From positions 28,395 to 92,394 of the forward strand of contig JAGHQL010000106.1 of NCBI GenBank assembly GCA_020080175.1: a stretch of 64,000 nt of DNA, written 5' to 3'. Origin of the DNA: Glutinoglossum americanum. Taxonomy: Eukaryota; Ascomycota; Geoglossomycetes; Geoglossales; Geoglossaceae. The translations under genes were made by a program, and so were the position numbers. This document shows positions 1-11,364 of the stretch, piece by piece (within the stretch, counting starts at the first letter, position 1; each line of letters opens with the position of its first letter). The notes under the pieces were generated by a model that made no database searches, was not told the origin of the DNA, and saw only the letters and a program-made list of their open reading frames with translations.

Positions 1-114
1 GGAATGAGCGGGAAATTTGACCGGTATGTAAACCACATCCTGGACTCGAAGTCGTCCAAGAATAAAGGTGGCCATCCTTCATCGTTCTCGGATCCTCCTG
101 TGGACTCGCTATAG
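1..114 (+). CDS. Possible 3' end of a gene cut by the window edge
   Basis: Frame 1 is open from the first base and ends at a TAG at 112-114, giving 37 residues rich in Ser, Lys, Asp and Pro (it includes KFDRYVNHILDSKSSK). Such a polar tail would suit the last exon of a gene lying to the left. There is no domain to recognise, and a frame this short can be open by chance, so the call is weak. Confidence 0.25.
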   Translation, partial: GMSGKFDRYVNHILDSKSSKNKGGHPSSFSDPPVDSL

Positions 115-930
115 GCTAGCCCTTCCTCTAGACTACTACTCAGACTCTCATCCGGCGTCAACGATTCTGGCGAGTGCCGTTCTTCAGAGTCAGATGGGGG
201 CTCGTTATGAGCGGGAGCGGGTTTATGGGTAATATTGGTGAAAGCGTCATCTCTTGTTCGTATAGCAGCGGAATACCTTTGTCCAAGACACCACATGGGT
301 GACTTGTATGGGTCGTCGTTCCTCGGCTCAGGATCCCAGAAGTATTGGACTATACGTTTATATCTCCCGAAGTCAACGCTAGCCATATTATTATTGTGCA
401 GAAAAGTGCCAGAGACGCGGGTGTGGTGAGACAGAACCCTGATTTTCCCTTTTTCTCTCCTAGGGGATTCTTCAGCGGTGGCGTTATGGTGCAGTTGCGT
501 AGTTGCCCGGATTATGTGGACGTTTCGTCGATGCTTGTGTCGATGACTTGCATAGTGGTTATTTAACGTGATTAAGGTAATGCATAACTTTTGTGCATGA
601 TAAGTAATGATCTGGCCGCTTTGAGAGGTAGACGTTTAATTTCTAGTTAAGGGCATACCTGGCACTCAGTGAGCTACTTGCCAAGGCTTAGGCGCTGCTC
701 CCACCAACCAGGCCTAACGAACTCGCTAAACAGCAGATTTGGAGCAGCCGCCGCTTTAAGTTTAGTCTCCATGCAAATGCCAGATTGCATTTGGCGGCTC
801 TGCTAGAGAACAAGCTAATGGTTAATGTCTTTATTACTGCAACTTAACACTTGACATATTTCACCACCAACTTCTCCACTTACTGCGACGGAGCTTTTCT
901 TTCCTTCTTCAACTTCCAAAGTCCGGCATC
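115..930. other. Intergenic region, no gene seen
   Basis: No frame here shows a recognisable domain or a coding pattern. The right end is the promoter and leader of the J-domain co-chaperone gene; a pyrimidine-rich stretch (about 880-920) lies just before its start codon. Confidence 0.5.
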
Positions 931-2578
931 ATGATTATTCGCTTCCTATCGTTAGCTTTCACTGTGACGCTTTTATCCTCTGTCCCTTTCGCCCTCTGTC
1001 TCTCCACTACAGACATCCCGAATGACACGCCCGTGTCCTCTCTGGTCTCGTCAGCGAATGCCCTCCTTGCACAAGGCGATTTCTACGACGCACTAACTTA
1101 CTTTGACGTTGCTATATCTCGCGATCCGCAGAACTATCTGACGATCTTTAAGCGCGGCGCAACTTACTTATCTTTGGGCAAGCATGCTCAGGCGACACAG
1201 GACTTTGATAAGGTTCTGACCATCAAGCCGGACTTCGAGGGGGCGCTGTTGCAGCGAGCAAAGATAAAGGCTAGGAAAGGAGACTGGACAGCTGCCATAA
1301 ATGACTACCTGGTCGCCGGAAAGACAGGTGGGCACGAGATTGCGGAACTGGAAGAAGCACGAGATGCAGCTAGAAACGCTGTGGAAGCTGAGAAACAGGG
1401 CGATTGGGAGGGGTGTGTCAGCCACGCTGGAGTAGCCATCATGACCGCAAGCACCGTTCTTCGCCTGCGGCAGCTCCGAGCTAGGTGTAGGTTCGAGAAA
1501 GGGGAAGTCCATGAGGCCGTCGCAGACCTTGCACACGCCCTCCAAATATCCTCGGAATCGATAGAGCCGCATCTGCAGATATCTGCGACTATGTTCTACT
1601 CAATGGCGGATCCGGAGAAAGCCCTAGCGCAGGTTAGAAGATGTCTACACTCTGACCCAGACTCAAAACCTTGCAGCAAATTGTTCAGGAGGGAGAAGGT
1701 GCTGGATAAAACACTCAACAAAATCAAGCAACTAATGGAGAAGAGACAGTTCAATAGCGCCTCTAAACTCCTTGTTGGTGCTAGAGACGATGTAGGCTTG
1801 ATCCAAGACGTTAAGGACGACATTATCGAATTCAAGGGGAACGGATACATCCACAAGAATTCACCGGAAGGCCTCCTCTATAATCTATTTGAGATAACCT
1901 GTGAAGCCTACAGCGAAGTAAGCCTCTTGCACGTTTATTTTCGAAAAGAGACCCACTAACTCATACCAGTTGAAAAATCACAAAAATGCCCAATCCTACT
2001 GCGACGAGACACTGACCCACAACCCCAACTCCCTCCCTGCACTTCTTGCAAAAGCAAGCCGCCACCTCGATGCTGAAGACTTCGAGGCCTGCATCCAGAC
2101 ACTCAACCATGCCAAAGAGCACTCTCCCGGCGGAGCCCAACACCCTCGTCTAACCGAGCTCCTCAACAAAGCGCACATCCTCCTCAAGCGCTCCAAGCAG
2201 AAGGACTACTACAAGGTACTGGGAGTCAGCCGGGACGCCGATGACCGCGACATCAAGCGTGCTTACCGCGAGCTAACGAAGCAGTACCACCCTGACAAGG
2301 TGGCGCAATTGGGCGGGAGCAAGGAGGATGCTGAGAAGAAGATGGCGGGCATCAATGAGGCGTATGAAGTGCTCAGTGATCCGGAATTAAGGCAACGATT
2401 TGATAGTGGTGATGACCCCAATAGTCAGGAAGGGCGGCAACAGCATCCGTTCCACGGCAATCCGTTCGGTGGCGGGAGCGGCCAACAGTATTTCTACTCA
2501 GGCGGCGGTGGATTCCCTGGTGGTGCTGGGGGCGGTGGGTTTAAGTTCGAGTTCCCGGGCGGCTTCCAATTCCCATGA
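931..2578 (+). CDS. dnajc3: ER-lumenal TPR/J-domain co-chaperone (P58IPK/DNAJC3-like)
   Basis: Two exons (931-1917 and 1970-2578) with a 52-nt intron, donor GTAAGC, branch ACTAAC, acceptor CAG; phases match and give 531 aa. Residues 1-24 form a hydrophobic signal peptide (after MIIRF). TPR-like helical repeats fill roughly residues 35-390; one begins ANALLAQGDFYDALTYFD. A J domain follows at about 400-470, starting DYYKVLGVSRDADD and carrying the HPD motif that stimulates Hsp70 ATPase. The C-terminal 60 residues are Gly/Phe rich. The family is ER-lumenal and delivers misfolded clients to BiP/Kar2 during the unfolded protein response. The signal peptide plus TPR plus J order is diagnostic. No KDEL-type tail is visible. 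Confidence 0.93.
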
Positions 2579-2985
2579 CCTCACCCCTTATGACTGTACA
2601 ATTCAAATGGCCGTATTTAGATCCTTTTCCCTTTTCCATTTCTCTCTCTCAGGTGGCGTTGGGTGGTATACACGAAAAAGTGTAAACTGGTGTCCATTTC
2701 TGGTCAACCGTGAACCTTTGGTTGGGGATAGTAATATTCTGTATTAAGGACTAAAAGCGTCTCCTGTACCTATCACACCATAGAGGCCCAAGTCTAAAAA
2801 TACGATACAAAGGAGAGTGTTCCTGTTCCAATCCAAAGAGCTTTTCCCATTCTGGTCTTTTTTTTCTTTTTTTACTTTTCCAAAACAAACCGATTCGCGA
2901 TTCCCCTTTCGAAAGAATAAACATAGAGATATTGGGGTTTCCTAGCCAGACATAGGAAAGGTTAAGGTGATGGTTTGCTCATCTA
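2579..2985. other. Convergent 3' intergenic region
   Basis: This lies between the stop codons of two convergent genes and would hold both 3' UTRs. A T-rich run (about 2858-2880) is the only visible structure. I see no gene in it. Confidence 0.5.
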
Positions 2986-4545
2986 CTATTCTTGCTCCTG
3001 CTCTTGCCCCAGCTCTTGCTCCTGTTCCAGGTCCTGTTCCGAGTCCTGTTCCGAGTCCTGCTCCGAGTCCTGCTCCGATCCCTGTTCCGAGTCCTGTTCT
3101 GAATCCTGTACGAACCCTCCAAGCCTGGTCCTCACCGGCAGAGACCAATCCATGATGGGGCTTGGAGGGCCCTCACAGTACCCAGGGTCCTCCGTGCGCG
3201 AATCCGGGCCGTCGGTGTGGATAATGCCGTCATCCTTCACCACCGGTTCCTTATAATCCAAGAGTTTATCCTCACACAGGCTGTGGTACATGAATTCATA
3301 GGTGCGAATCCACCTCGTATTCCAATCCCAAGAACGCTTCTTGAAATCATTCAGGCCTTGCACGTAATACGCCGCATCGGAGACCATCGCATGGGCCAAT
3401 CCTGTGGCAACCGACCTCTTGGGCACACGGGATCCCAAGCCCTGGTTCCAGACGTATTCAACGAAGGCCTTGCGTCTGTAAACACCTCTGCCAATGCATC
3501 CGGTCATTGGGGGAAGCCTTTCGCCAGGAAGAAAATTGCCGTACGGGCCAATGTCCGGGAACTGGGCTGCCATGTGAAAGGGAGCAGTCATGATGCTGTC
3601 ACAGTCGATCATAGAGACGATTCTGAAGTTGTTGTCGAGCAGGATACTATGTGCTCCGAGGTTTGTGTTGACGAGAGAAAAGGGGCCGTCATGCTGCATC
3701 TTACAGAATGACGGTAGGTATTTAAGGAACATCTTTGGCAATGTCCCTTCTGGCCCATGGATGTTAGAGTCGTCATAGGATATCCCCCTACCATAACGTG
3801 CCTGTCTATACCTGCACAGAGCTTCATAGTATTCTTCCGGCGTCGCAAATGGCCCTTCTCCCGTCTCAACATCCCGTCCAACATAAAAACTCCCGTCCCG
3901 AGGGTCTTGGTAGAGCGAGCCTATTCCGTCAAATCTCACTTGCGCAATTCGAACCATAAGGATCGCCAATTGCTGGAGGACATATTCATCATCCTTTGGG
4001 CCACCGAACACGCCTCTTCCATTCTCAAGCAGGATATCGGCCGGAGTTCCGTGCATATATTCCATAAAGACACATGGTGCGCCTATATCTCCTGATGTCC
4101 CATCGTCAAAGGCATAGACCCTCGGTACTGGGATGGGTGTACTGCTTCTGTCGGTGGGTTAGAGGTAGCCTTGGTATGTCGAAAGCGGAGTGGAGAACAA
4201 TAGGACATACTCCAGGAAAATCATAGCCGCCACTTCGCTGCGTAGTGCCTCTAACCGACTCACCGCCCTCCCTTCCCCACAGTAGACGTCATAACGTGGC
4301 AAGGGCAGCCTCGCAACCCACTTGGTGCCATCATCAAACTGAATAATCCTGACGAGGTTTTTGGAGCCAACGATAAACCTATTCCCTATCTTGCAATGTA
4401 CGCCGCGGTGTCTGCGACAGAAGGAAATCATATTATCATAGTGGATGGTTTCTTCGAAAACCCTAACCATTTTTTCTTTTCCGGTGGAGCAATCTGCGAA
4501 GCCTCTCCAGGCTTCCTCGCCGATACCCTTCTTGAAATCGTTCAT
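2986..4545 (-). CDS. Aminoglycoside-phosphotransferase-like kinase-fold protein, probably a pseudokinase
   Basis: Two exons (4545-4211 and 4147-2986) with a 63-nt intron (GTATGT donor, CTAAC branch); joining restores the frame across FLE/SSTPIPVPRVYAFDD and gives 498 aa. The layout matches the large fungal APH/choline-kinase family: an N-lobe with KWVARLPLP, a hinge with CVFMEYMHGTPAD, then the catalytic loop. That loop reads LVNTNLGAHSILLD, whereas the family usually has an H-x-D loop followed by a metal-binding Asn (HN). Here the catalytic Asp is Asn and the metal-binding Asn is Ser; the later Asp of MIDCD remains. Loss of phosphotransfer is an inference. The last 40 residues are an acidic D-S-E-Q repeat encoded by a 12-bp DNA repeat. 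Substrate unknown. Confidence 0.75.
2996..3108. repeat. In-frame 12-bp minisatellite
   Basis: Variants of a 12-bp unit, read on the plus strand as GAGTCCTGTTCC, are repeated about nine times at the 3' end of the kinase-like gene. On the minus strand they code for Asp-Ser-Glu-Gln units that grade into Glu-Gln repeats next to the stop codon. Such arrays expand and contract by slippage, so the tail is probably length-variable between strains. Confidence 0.8.
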
Positions 4546-5823
4546 CTCGCAACTAGTCGATTGAGATGGGGGTGTAGAGGCTGAGCAATTGTAGGAGATG
4601 ATTTTGTGGCAAGAGAGGCGTTCTTAAAAGAAAAGGTTGAATGATGATAATCCAATTCCAACCGGCGAGATGGCAGAATGGGTCCAGCCCAACAGTTACT
4701 ACTAAGCAGACTTGGTTGAACTCAACCGCCAAAGCGCAAGCCCTAAGGTTGGACCTTCCCAATGTGCCCCAGCCAATGTCAAACTAGTCATCAGTCGGGT
4801 GGGATACCCAATCTTGATATGGCTATCTGGTGGGGCGCGTACCCGCACAACGACGACACGAACCCTCATTGAATAGGATTGGTGGCAAGAGAAAAGAGCA
4901 TATTAGTAACGAGGTATTGGCCCACTTATAGGATAGCACAAATCCGCGGTCCCTAGCCCAGATAATCAGTACAGAATATATTTCAGTTTACAGACAATAG
5001 TAAGTTTGTTCCAGGACAGACGGGCTCTTTCCCTTCAATATCAAGCCGGCAAATACGGTGTCTTTGAATTTCTATAGAGCGTTATGGAAGCAGTGTAGTT
5101 GAGTATGGTAAAAGACAGGAAAGAGCGTGGCCGCACCCGATAGGAATTGAGTTTGAGTCGCATAAGCGTTCGTGTAACCGACTACACTAAGACGAAGAAC
5201 TTGGACATCGAAAAAGGCGGATCCCTTCGGCAGAAACGGCTTATAGTGTGCTAGACCCTATAGGCAGTACCTTCGATGTCCAGTATTCTTAGGCGATAAT
5301 CTTTGGCCTCCCGCACGGTTCTCCTACGCCCCAGGCAAATATGTAAAATTTCTGCATCGTTGCTCCCGAGATCAGTAGATTGGCCCCGCTTGCCAAGTAA
5401 CGTTAATGCCCACCAGGACAGAATCAAGTATCACTACATATCCACAAGATCTTGGGGATTGGAGGTCATGGGTCAGCAAATGATGCTTGGCGTTATTCCA
5501 CAATCCGATATGAGACATTAATCTTTAAGAAGGTTAGCTGGCAAGGATCACCATAGGGCAAACAAACTTTCCATAAAAGACTAGCTAGCAATTAAAGGTG
5601 CGCGAAAACAGAACTTTTGCCTCGAAAACCAAAGCTACAGTGAGGTAGACCATGCTGTTCGAAGGGGATGAGCCTTACAGCAAGTAGCGAAGTCATGAGT
5701 CCCCAAGGTGCCATAGGAAATACAATACAGAAGCATAGAGAGCTGACGAATGAAAACGTGACAGTAATGAGAGGGCGTAGTAGTCGCTCTCGCAGAAAAC
5801 TCATCAGGTCCGATGGAGTATGG
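4546..5823. other. Intergenic region, no gene seen
   Basis: The left end is the promoter of the minus-strand kinase-like gene and the right end the 3' flank of the Gbp2-like gene, also on the minus strand. Open frames up to about 97 codons occur but none shows a domain, a plausible splice structure or biased composition. Confidence 0.45.
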
Positions 5824-7876
5824 TCACATCATCTGGTCCTGAGTGACAGGTGCAGTCCCCTCTGTTCCTTCCATCGAATCTCCATTGTTGGGATTAGTGT
5901 ACTTGACGTAAGTCAGGCCAAGGGGACGCCCTCCGTACTGGTATCCGGAGAACTTAGCTAGAAGAGGGTTAGCTATAAATACAAAACATAGGTGTCATAG
6001 ATAACATCAAAGTGACAGAATATTCGTTATCACCGGGAAACGTCAAGAAACTTACAGATTGCTGTTTCAGCACCCTCGGCATTATCGAATTGTACCACAC
6101 CGGTTCCACGAGACCGCCCGTTAGGTTCGTACTGGATCTCGGCACGCTCAACCTTGCCAATAGTAGTGAAAAGCTCCACCAGATCCTCGTTACTAGTAGA
6201 CCAGGGGAGCTAACCAACAGTTAGAATATTCACCATATTAACCGCCGCGCTCTCAACCTACATTGCGAACGTAAATAGTCTCGCTCCGCTCTCCGCCAGA
6301 GGTTGCATAGTCAGTAAAAGGGTTGGGCGGGATAGAGGCTCCTGCATTGACGTCTGCCCCTCCACCATAGCCACCGCCTCCGAACCCACCACGCCCGCCA
6401 TAGCCGCCACCAAATCCCCCACGACCGCCACCAAACCCTCCTCGGCCGCCAAATCCCCCACGGCCCCCGAACCCACCTCGACCACCAAACCCACCGAACC
6501 CAGGTCCAGAACCGGCAAAGCGATCTTCACGGACTTCGAGAGGGCGGCCTTGCCAATCGTAGCCATTAAACTGGGCAATTGCATTACGGGCATCTTCGGC
6601 ACTCTCAAATGCGACGATACCGGAACCCTTAGGACGGCCATCAGGCCCTATGTGAACGTCGGCCCGAATCACGGAACCTTGGTGAGCTGTAAGCATGGGC
6701 ATTAACACTCAGCTCTGACCTGTAGCAGTATCATGCTTAGCGTTAGTGGGAATAAGTTGATACATACCAGCTTGGCGGAACAAGTCCTTGAGATCTTGCC
6801 ATCCTACAGTGTAAGGGAGCTGAAAGGAGAGCCAAGTTAATCAAAGTGACCATAATGGGATGAAAAGATGGAGCAAAGGAAACAAACGTTGGAAACGTAG
6901 ATTTGACGCCCGCCGCCGGCTCCGCTTGCGGCTCCGGCATACCCACCGCCAAAACCACCACGACTAACGCCTCCATCATAACCGCCGCGAGGCGTCGTCG
7001 GTCCAGTGAAGCGAGGTTCGGCTTCACGGTCCTGCATGTGACGTAAATTAGTGGCACCCAATCAGTAGGCATATTGCGAACAGATCCGCTAAGGCAATGC
7101 TAAGGGCTGCAGGCACTATCAAACTCACCTCACGAACGTAGACAAGTCTCCCCATGAGGTTTTGGTTGCTGAGAGTGTTGACAGCCTGCTGGGCTTGCTC
7201 CCTCGTCGCATATTCCACAATCCTGTATCATAAGTCAGTGGGTGTCGGCTCACTTGGGGTAAAAGATTCAAGTACCCGCATCCCTACATAAACCCACGGA
7301 CAACCAGTCCCAACCCGTCAATCCACAACTTCCATTAAATAACCAAAGGAAAACCAGAAAGACCAGCCAGTATCTACATATTGGCGCCCACCTTCGACAT
7401 TCCATTCGGAAGTAACAACACGTCGGCGAAGAGAACCTCCCCAGCTATAGATAGTTTGTCAGCCCCAGAGTAGCTCGGTCGGGTTAAAATCCCAGCCTAC
7501 CCTGTCTCATAAAATCCTTCAAGTGGTGCCATTTGACATCGTATGACAAGTTGCCGACATAGACACGACGGTCTTGCTGAGAAGAGTCACGAAGACTCTG
7601 CATCATTTGCTCCTTCGCGGCAGAGCGATCCTCAAAATTCCGACGCGGAGCTACACCAACCCCTCCGTAGTTGGATCCAGATACTCCCCCTGTGGTGCCT
7701 GCTGCCCCACTCATAGGCGAACGCGACCGCCGATCAGATCTTCGGTATTCCTCGCGACTTCCCGAGCGACTCCTCCGGGGAGAATACGAACGGCGACGAC
7801 GGGGGCTTCGGGAGCGACGCCTTGGAGAACGAGATCTCTCGCGCTGCATCCGAACATCAGTATATGGTTCGTACAT
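5824..7876 (-). CDS. GBP2: SR/RGG RNA-binding protein with three RRMs (Gbp2/Hrb1 type)
   Basis: Nine exons (7876-7501, 7444-7392, 7283-7276, 7222-7129, 7031-6888, 6819-6768, 6686-6262, 6209-6056, 5957-5824) join in frame to 479 aa. The N-terminus is Arg/Ser rich ([11 protein letters not shown]). RRM1 starts at [15 protein letters not shown]2 at RQIYVSNLPYTV, RRM3 at ETIYVRNLPWST. A Gly-rich RGG stretch lies between RRM2 and RRM3. The family couples nuclear mRNA surveillance and export through TREX and binds G-rich strands. The third exon is only 8 nt and restores the RNP1 sequence SKGCGIVEY; without it the phases do not join. I chose the start at 7876 because it has GCC before the ATG and begins the Arg/Ser domain; in-frame codons exist upstream. 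Confidence 0.9.
7276..7283 (-). other. 8-nt microexon of the Gbp2-like gene
   Basis: On the minus strand GGATGCGG is flanked by a TAG acceptor and a GTACTT donor. It supplies the Gly-Cys-Gly codons in the RNP1 motif of RRM1. Introns on either side are 108 nt (7284-7391) and 53 nt (7223-7275). Splicing directly from exon 2 to exon 4 would shift the frame. Confidence 0.85.
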
Positions 7877-10392
7877 GGCGTCAGAGCTATTGGGCGGGGT
7901 CACGAAGAGGGTGTTTGGCTGGAGAGGAAGAAAAGCGCAAAACGCGAAACTATCGTAGAACGAAAAGAACACGAAGTGAAAGTCAAAACCTAAGCTGCGC
8001 TTTACGTCGCAATCTTTGATTTTTCTAACTTCTGATGGTGATATCGGAAGCAAGAACTGCCAGATGAAAATTGATTTGGGAGGTTGTCGTGTGTGCGGTG
8101 AAGAGTGATGAATGAAGAACTTGAAATGCCGAGACATCTAGCTATCTCTCCAATGTACTTACTTGTTGAGGACGATACACGTCGGCTGTATCTAGTAAGA
8201 ATAGTAGTGAGCGTAAGTGTTAGATATATGAAAATCTTTCAATCCCGTGAAAATCGAAAAATAAAAGAAGCAAAGGTGAGGGGCTAGCTGCAAGTAATAC
8301 GTCGGGAGGGCTAGTTCGGAGGGAGACCAACCCATAGTGATTTATACGATTGCCGAGTGGATAAGTAAATTCTTATGAGCAGCAGAGCAGCAAATTCGCG
8401 GTTCTGCAAGAAAGGCGGAAGAAGGGAACTGTGGGACAGGGGTTGTTGGATGCAGGACACAACCTGCGACTTGATCGAAAAAGGATCGGTCCGGCTGTTA
8501 GAGCGGCGGACAACCAGTCAGATTGATGGATGTGGAGGTGGGAACAGAAGGGTAGGTCTTACGGTAAATCTCCCAAGAAAGGTGTGAGTAGTAGTAAGAG
8601 CGGAGCGGCGGGGTCCGATGCTTTGGTGTTTTTTGTCGCCTTGTTTCCTCGCCACAAAAGACCAGCCGTGTTATTATCGAACAAAAATTTTCACTTATCG
8701 ACCTTTAACAGCAAACCAGTAACAGTAAGCTCAGCTCAGGCCGGTTTGAATGCTATGCTATGCACGTTCCGATGAGGCTATCAACCCTACCGCGTGCATC
8801 TCACTAAGTCCCTGATGGTGTGTTCCCGTGGGTGTGTGTGGTGTGTGGTGTATGGATAGAGCAGCTCACTGACTGTGCCAGGCAAAGCAATAGCAAAAGC
8901 CGCGCAAAGTACGTCCAGCGGGAGGAGCTTTTGTGGATCTTGTGCAACCACAGCAACACGACCAATCACGCCGCTGTCGATAAGATCCGGAATGTTGGGA
9001 TGGAGAAACCGGCCAACAGCCAACCAGGTATGGATGCAGGATTTCTGGAGGTGTGAACGAGAACCAGGCAAGGACAGTAAAATAGTCCGTGGGGAGATGA
9101 AGCGTGGATAGGATATGGATAAACGTTGAAGGTCGGGCTCGGAGCAAGCGAAAAAGAATTCTTGCCAGGAAAAAGGGAGCGGGAAGGGCGCAATAGAATA
9201 TCTGCATCGGCGCGCTAAAGCCAACACGAACTTGCCGCGTCGCACGCCTGCCCGATATCACTACAAAAACTTGAAATCGCACTCTTTCTCTATCCCCTCG
9301 CCTCGCTCTACAAGCATCTGGACTACAGCCTGAAAGGGCGTGGGATACTCTATTGATCCTTCCCAACCGAAAACGATGTGAAAGGAGAGCGGATGTGCCG
9401 GTTGATTGTAGGCTGTTTCACTGAGCAGCACGCCGACAACTCCCCTGCCATGCTGCACACTTTTGACCAGCTCGTTACACGGGCACAAACCCACACACCT
9501 TCCTATCCTACTTCTACACAGTAGTTCTATTATCCTACCCTAGAAATGAATGCCCTTTGTAATGTCGCGGCATCTGTCAGGGACTTCGGTCCCAATATCT
9601 CGCCAGCATCATGAGCCTTGCCGTGTTCTTGTTTGTAACATGGGGGTGCGACGCTCGAATCTGCAAACCCGTTCGAACTCAGCTACCGCAGCAGACCCGG
9701 CAGTCTGGTTGAAATGGGTCCCGTAGTGGGTGAATGGCATCCTTGGTGGGTCATCCCCGGCATGAGGCGCCATAGTGTCAGAACTCATCCTTCCATCCTT
9801 CACCGGCTTCTCTCCGCGCCGCCTCGCATCTTGAGTGCAATTGCTTCGCGCGATCCCGGAGGTCATTGATTGGATTGCTCCTCTCTGGCGCATGAATCGA
9901 ACATGGACCATGGATAAATCGAGAGCCAATCCGTCTGACGGCTCGTCACCTCGGGCTGTCACAGCTTTAGAGCTGATCCGATTCCGCCGCAGGGCATATG
10001 CCTGACAGCGCCTTGGTGAAGTGGTCGCTGTCAGGTTGATGACTTGCATCCCTGCTGCTTGAAGTCTTTTGATCGTCGATGAGGTCCAGTGGGGGCCAGA
10101 GCCAGTCATCACATAATCTTTCATACCCGCGACCTCGCATATTCACTGCGGGGCAACCATCTGCATCCCATGCATTGAGTTTTCCGGCGGAGAGTAGAGT
10201 ACGTAGTAGGGTAATCAATTGGAATAATTGGGATTTGCGGTTAGCGCCTGATAGGAGGCGTCTCGACCTCGCGGCTTGCCTCTTATCATGAGGCTCTGCG
10301 CAAATGGATCAGGGATCTCTGTCCTTAGCAATTGGCCTCACCCGTTAACGCCTGCCAACTCCTCGATACACTTGGAGTATCTAGCCCCTCCA
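7877..10392. other. 2.5-kb region without a convincing gene
   Basis: The left part is the promoter and 5' UTR of the Gbp2-like gene, the right part the promoter of COQ9; these genes are divergent. Several overlapping open frames of 130-170 codons occur on the minus strand (8787-9366, 9609-10124). They have no recognisable domains, overlap each other in different frames and look like chance openings. A long non-coding RNA or a species-specific gene cannot be excluded. Confidence 0.4.
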
Positions 10393-11279
10393 ATGGCCAT
10401 GCCAACCACCCGTGTACATGCTTTACTCCCGCGTTCGCTCTCCCTCATGCGACATCGTCCCTCCTGCATACGGTCATATCACCCTTATAAGCATGAATCA
10501 AATTCATCACCCTTCAACCCCACGGAAGAAGCCGTTCTCGCCGCCTCCCTCAGGCATGTGCCAACGCATGGGTTTACGAATGCTTCGCTCTCATTAGGTG
10601 CTAGAGAAGTTGGATACCTAGATATTACCGTCAATTTGTTTCCGAGGGGAGTGTTCGACTTAGTGAACTACCATCTCGTGACAAAGAGACTGGCTCTGAA
10701 GAAACTCTTGGATATTCAGGCTGCAAAGGATGACGGAGGTGCTCTCACGGGGCTAGGTATAGGAGCAAGGGTTAGATTTTTGACGTTAGAGAGACTGATG
10801 GCCAATCGGCCGATCATCCATCGGTGGCAGGAGGTACCTGTTCTCCCGACCCATCCCCGCCGCGGGTTGGAATCTAACGGTTTGCCATAGGCCCTTGCAA
10901 TCATGGCACAGCCGTCGTATGTTCCCGCATCCATTGCAGAGCTAGCCCGGCTTTCGGACGAGATATGGTTCCTCGCCGGGGATACCAGTGTGGACAGCAG
11001 TTGGTATACGAAGAGAGCCAGCCTCTCCATGATCTATTCAAGCACTGGTGAGACACTCACATCAATTGTTCAGTTTGAGCGGTGCTGATGTTCAGTCCTC
11101 TAGAGCTATTCATGACCCAAGACAAATCAAAAGCTTTTGCGGGCACGCAAAAGTTCCTTGACCGGAGATTTGAAGATGTCCGTGTTGTGGGGAGAGGGAT
11201 TTCAAATATAGGAAACTATCTGGATTACACAGCGCACTCCTTTATCAATGTCCTAAGATCGAAGGGTGCCAAGATATGA
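10393..11279 (+). CDS. COQ9: COQ9, ubiquinone biosynthesis lipid-binding protein
   Basis: Three exons (10393-10833, 10891-11047, 11104-11279) join in frame to 257 aa. The first 35 residues (MAMPTTRVHALLPRS onward) are basic and Ser rich, as expected of a mitochondrial presequence. The COQ9 domain follows, with EEAVLAASLRHVPTHGF, LSLGAREVGYLDITVNLF and, near the C-terminus, WFLAGDTSVDSSWYTKRA. COQ9 is a TetR-fold lipid-binding protein that presents intermediates to COQ7 within the Q-synthesis complex at the matrix face of the inner membrane. Another in-frame ATG lies at 10288; I prefer 10393 because the presequence then begins directly. It converges on MTF2, with stop codons about 85 bp apart. 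Confidence 0.9.
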
Positions 11280-11364
11280 TCCCATCAGTTGACAGCTATG
11301 TATCATAAATGTACTATATTTGCTATAATAAGGTCTTCACATCCTTAATCAGATCAGCCACGAG

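Noticed and set aside
9609-10124. 171-codon minus-strand open frame
   Set aside because: No domain, unusual residue mix, and it overlaps an alternative frame; it probably arose by chance.
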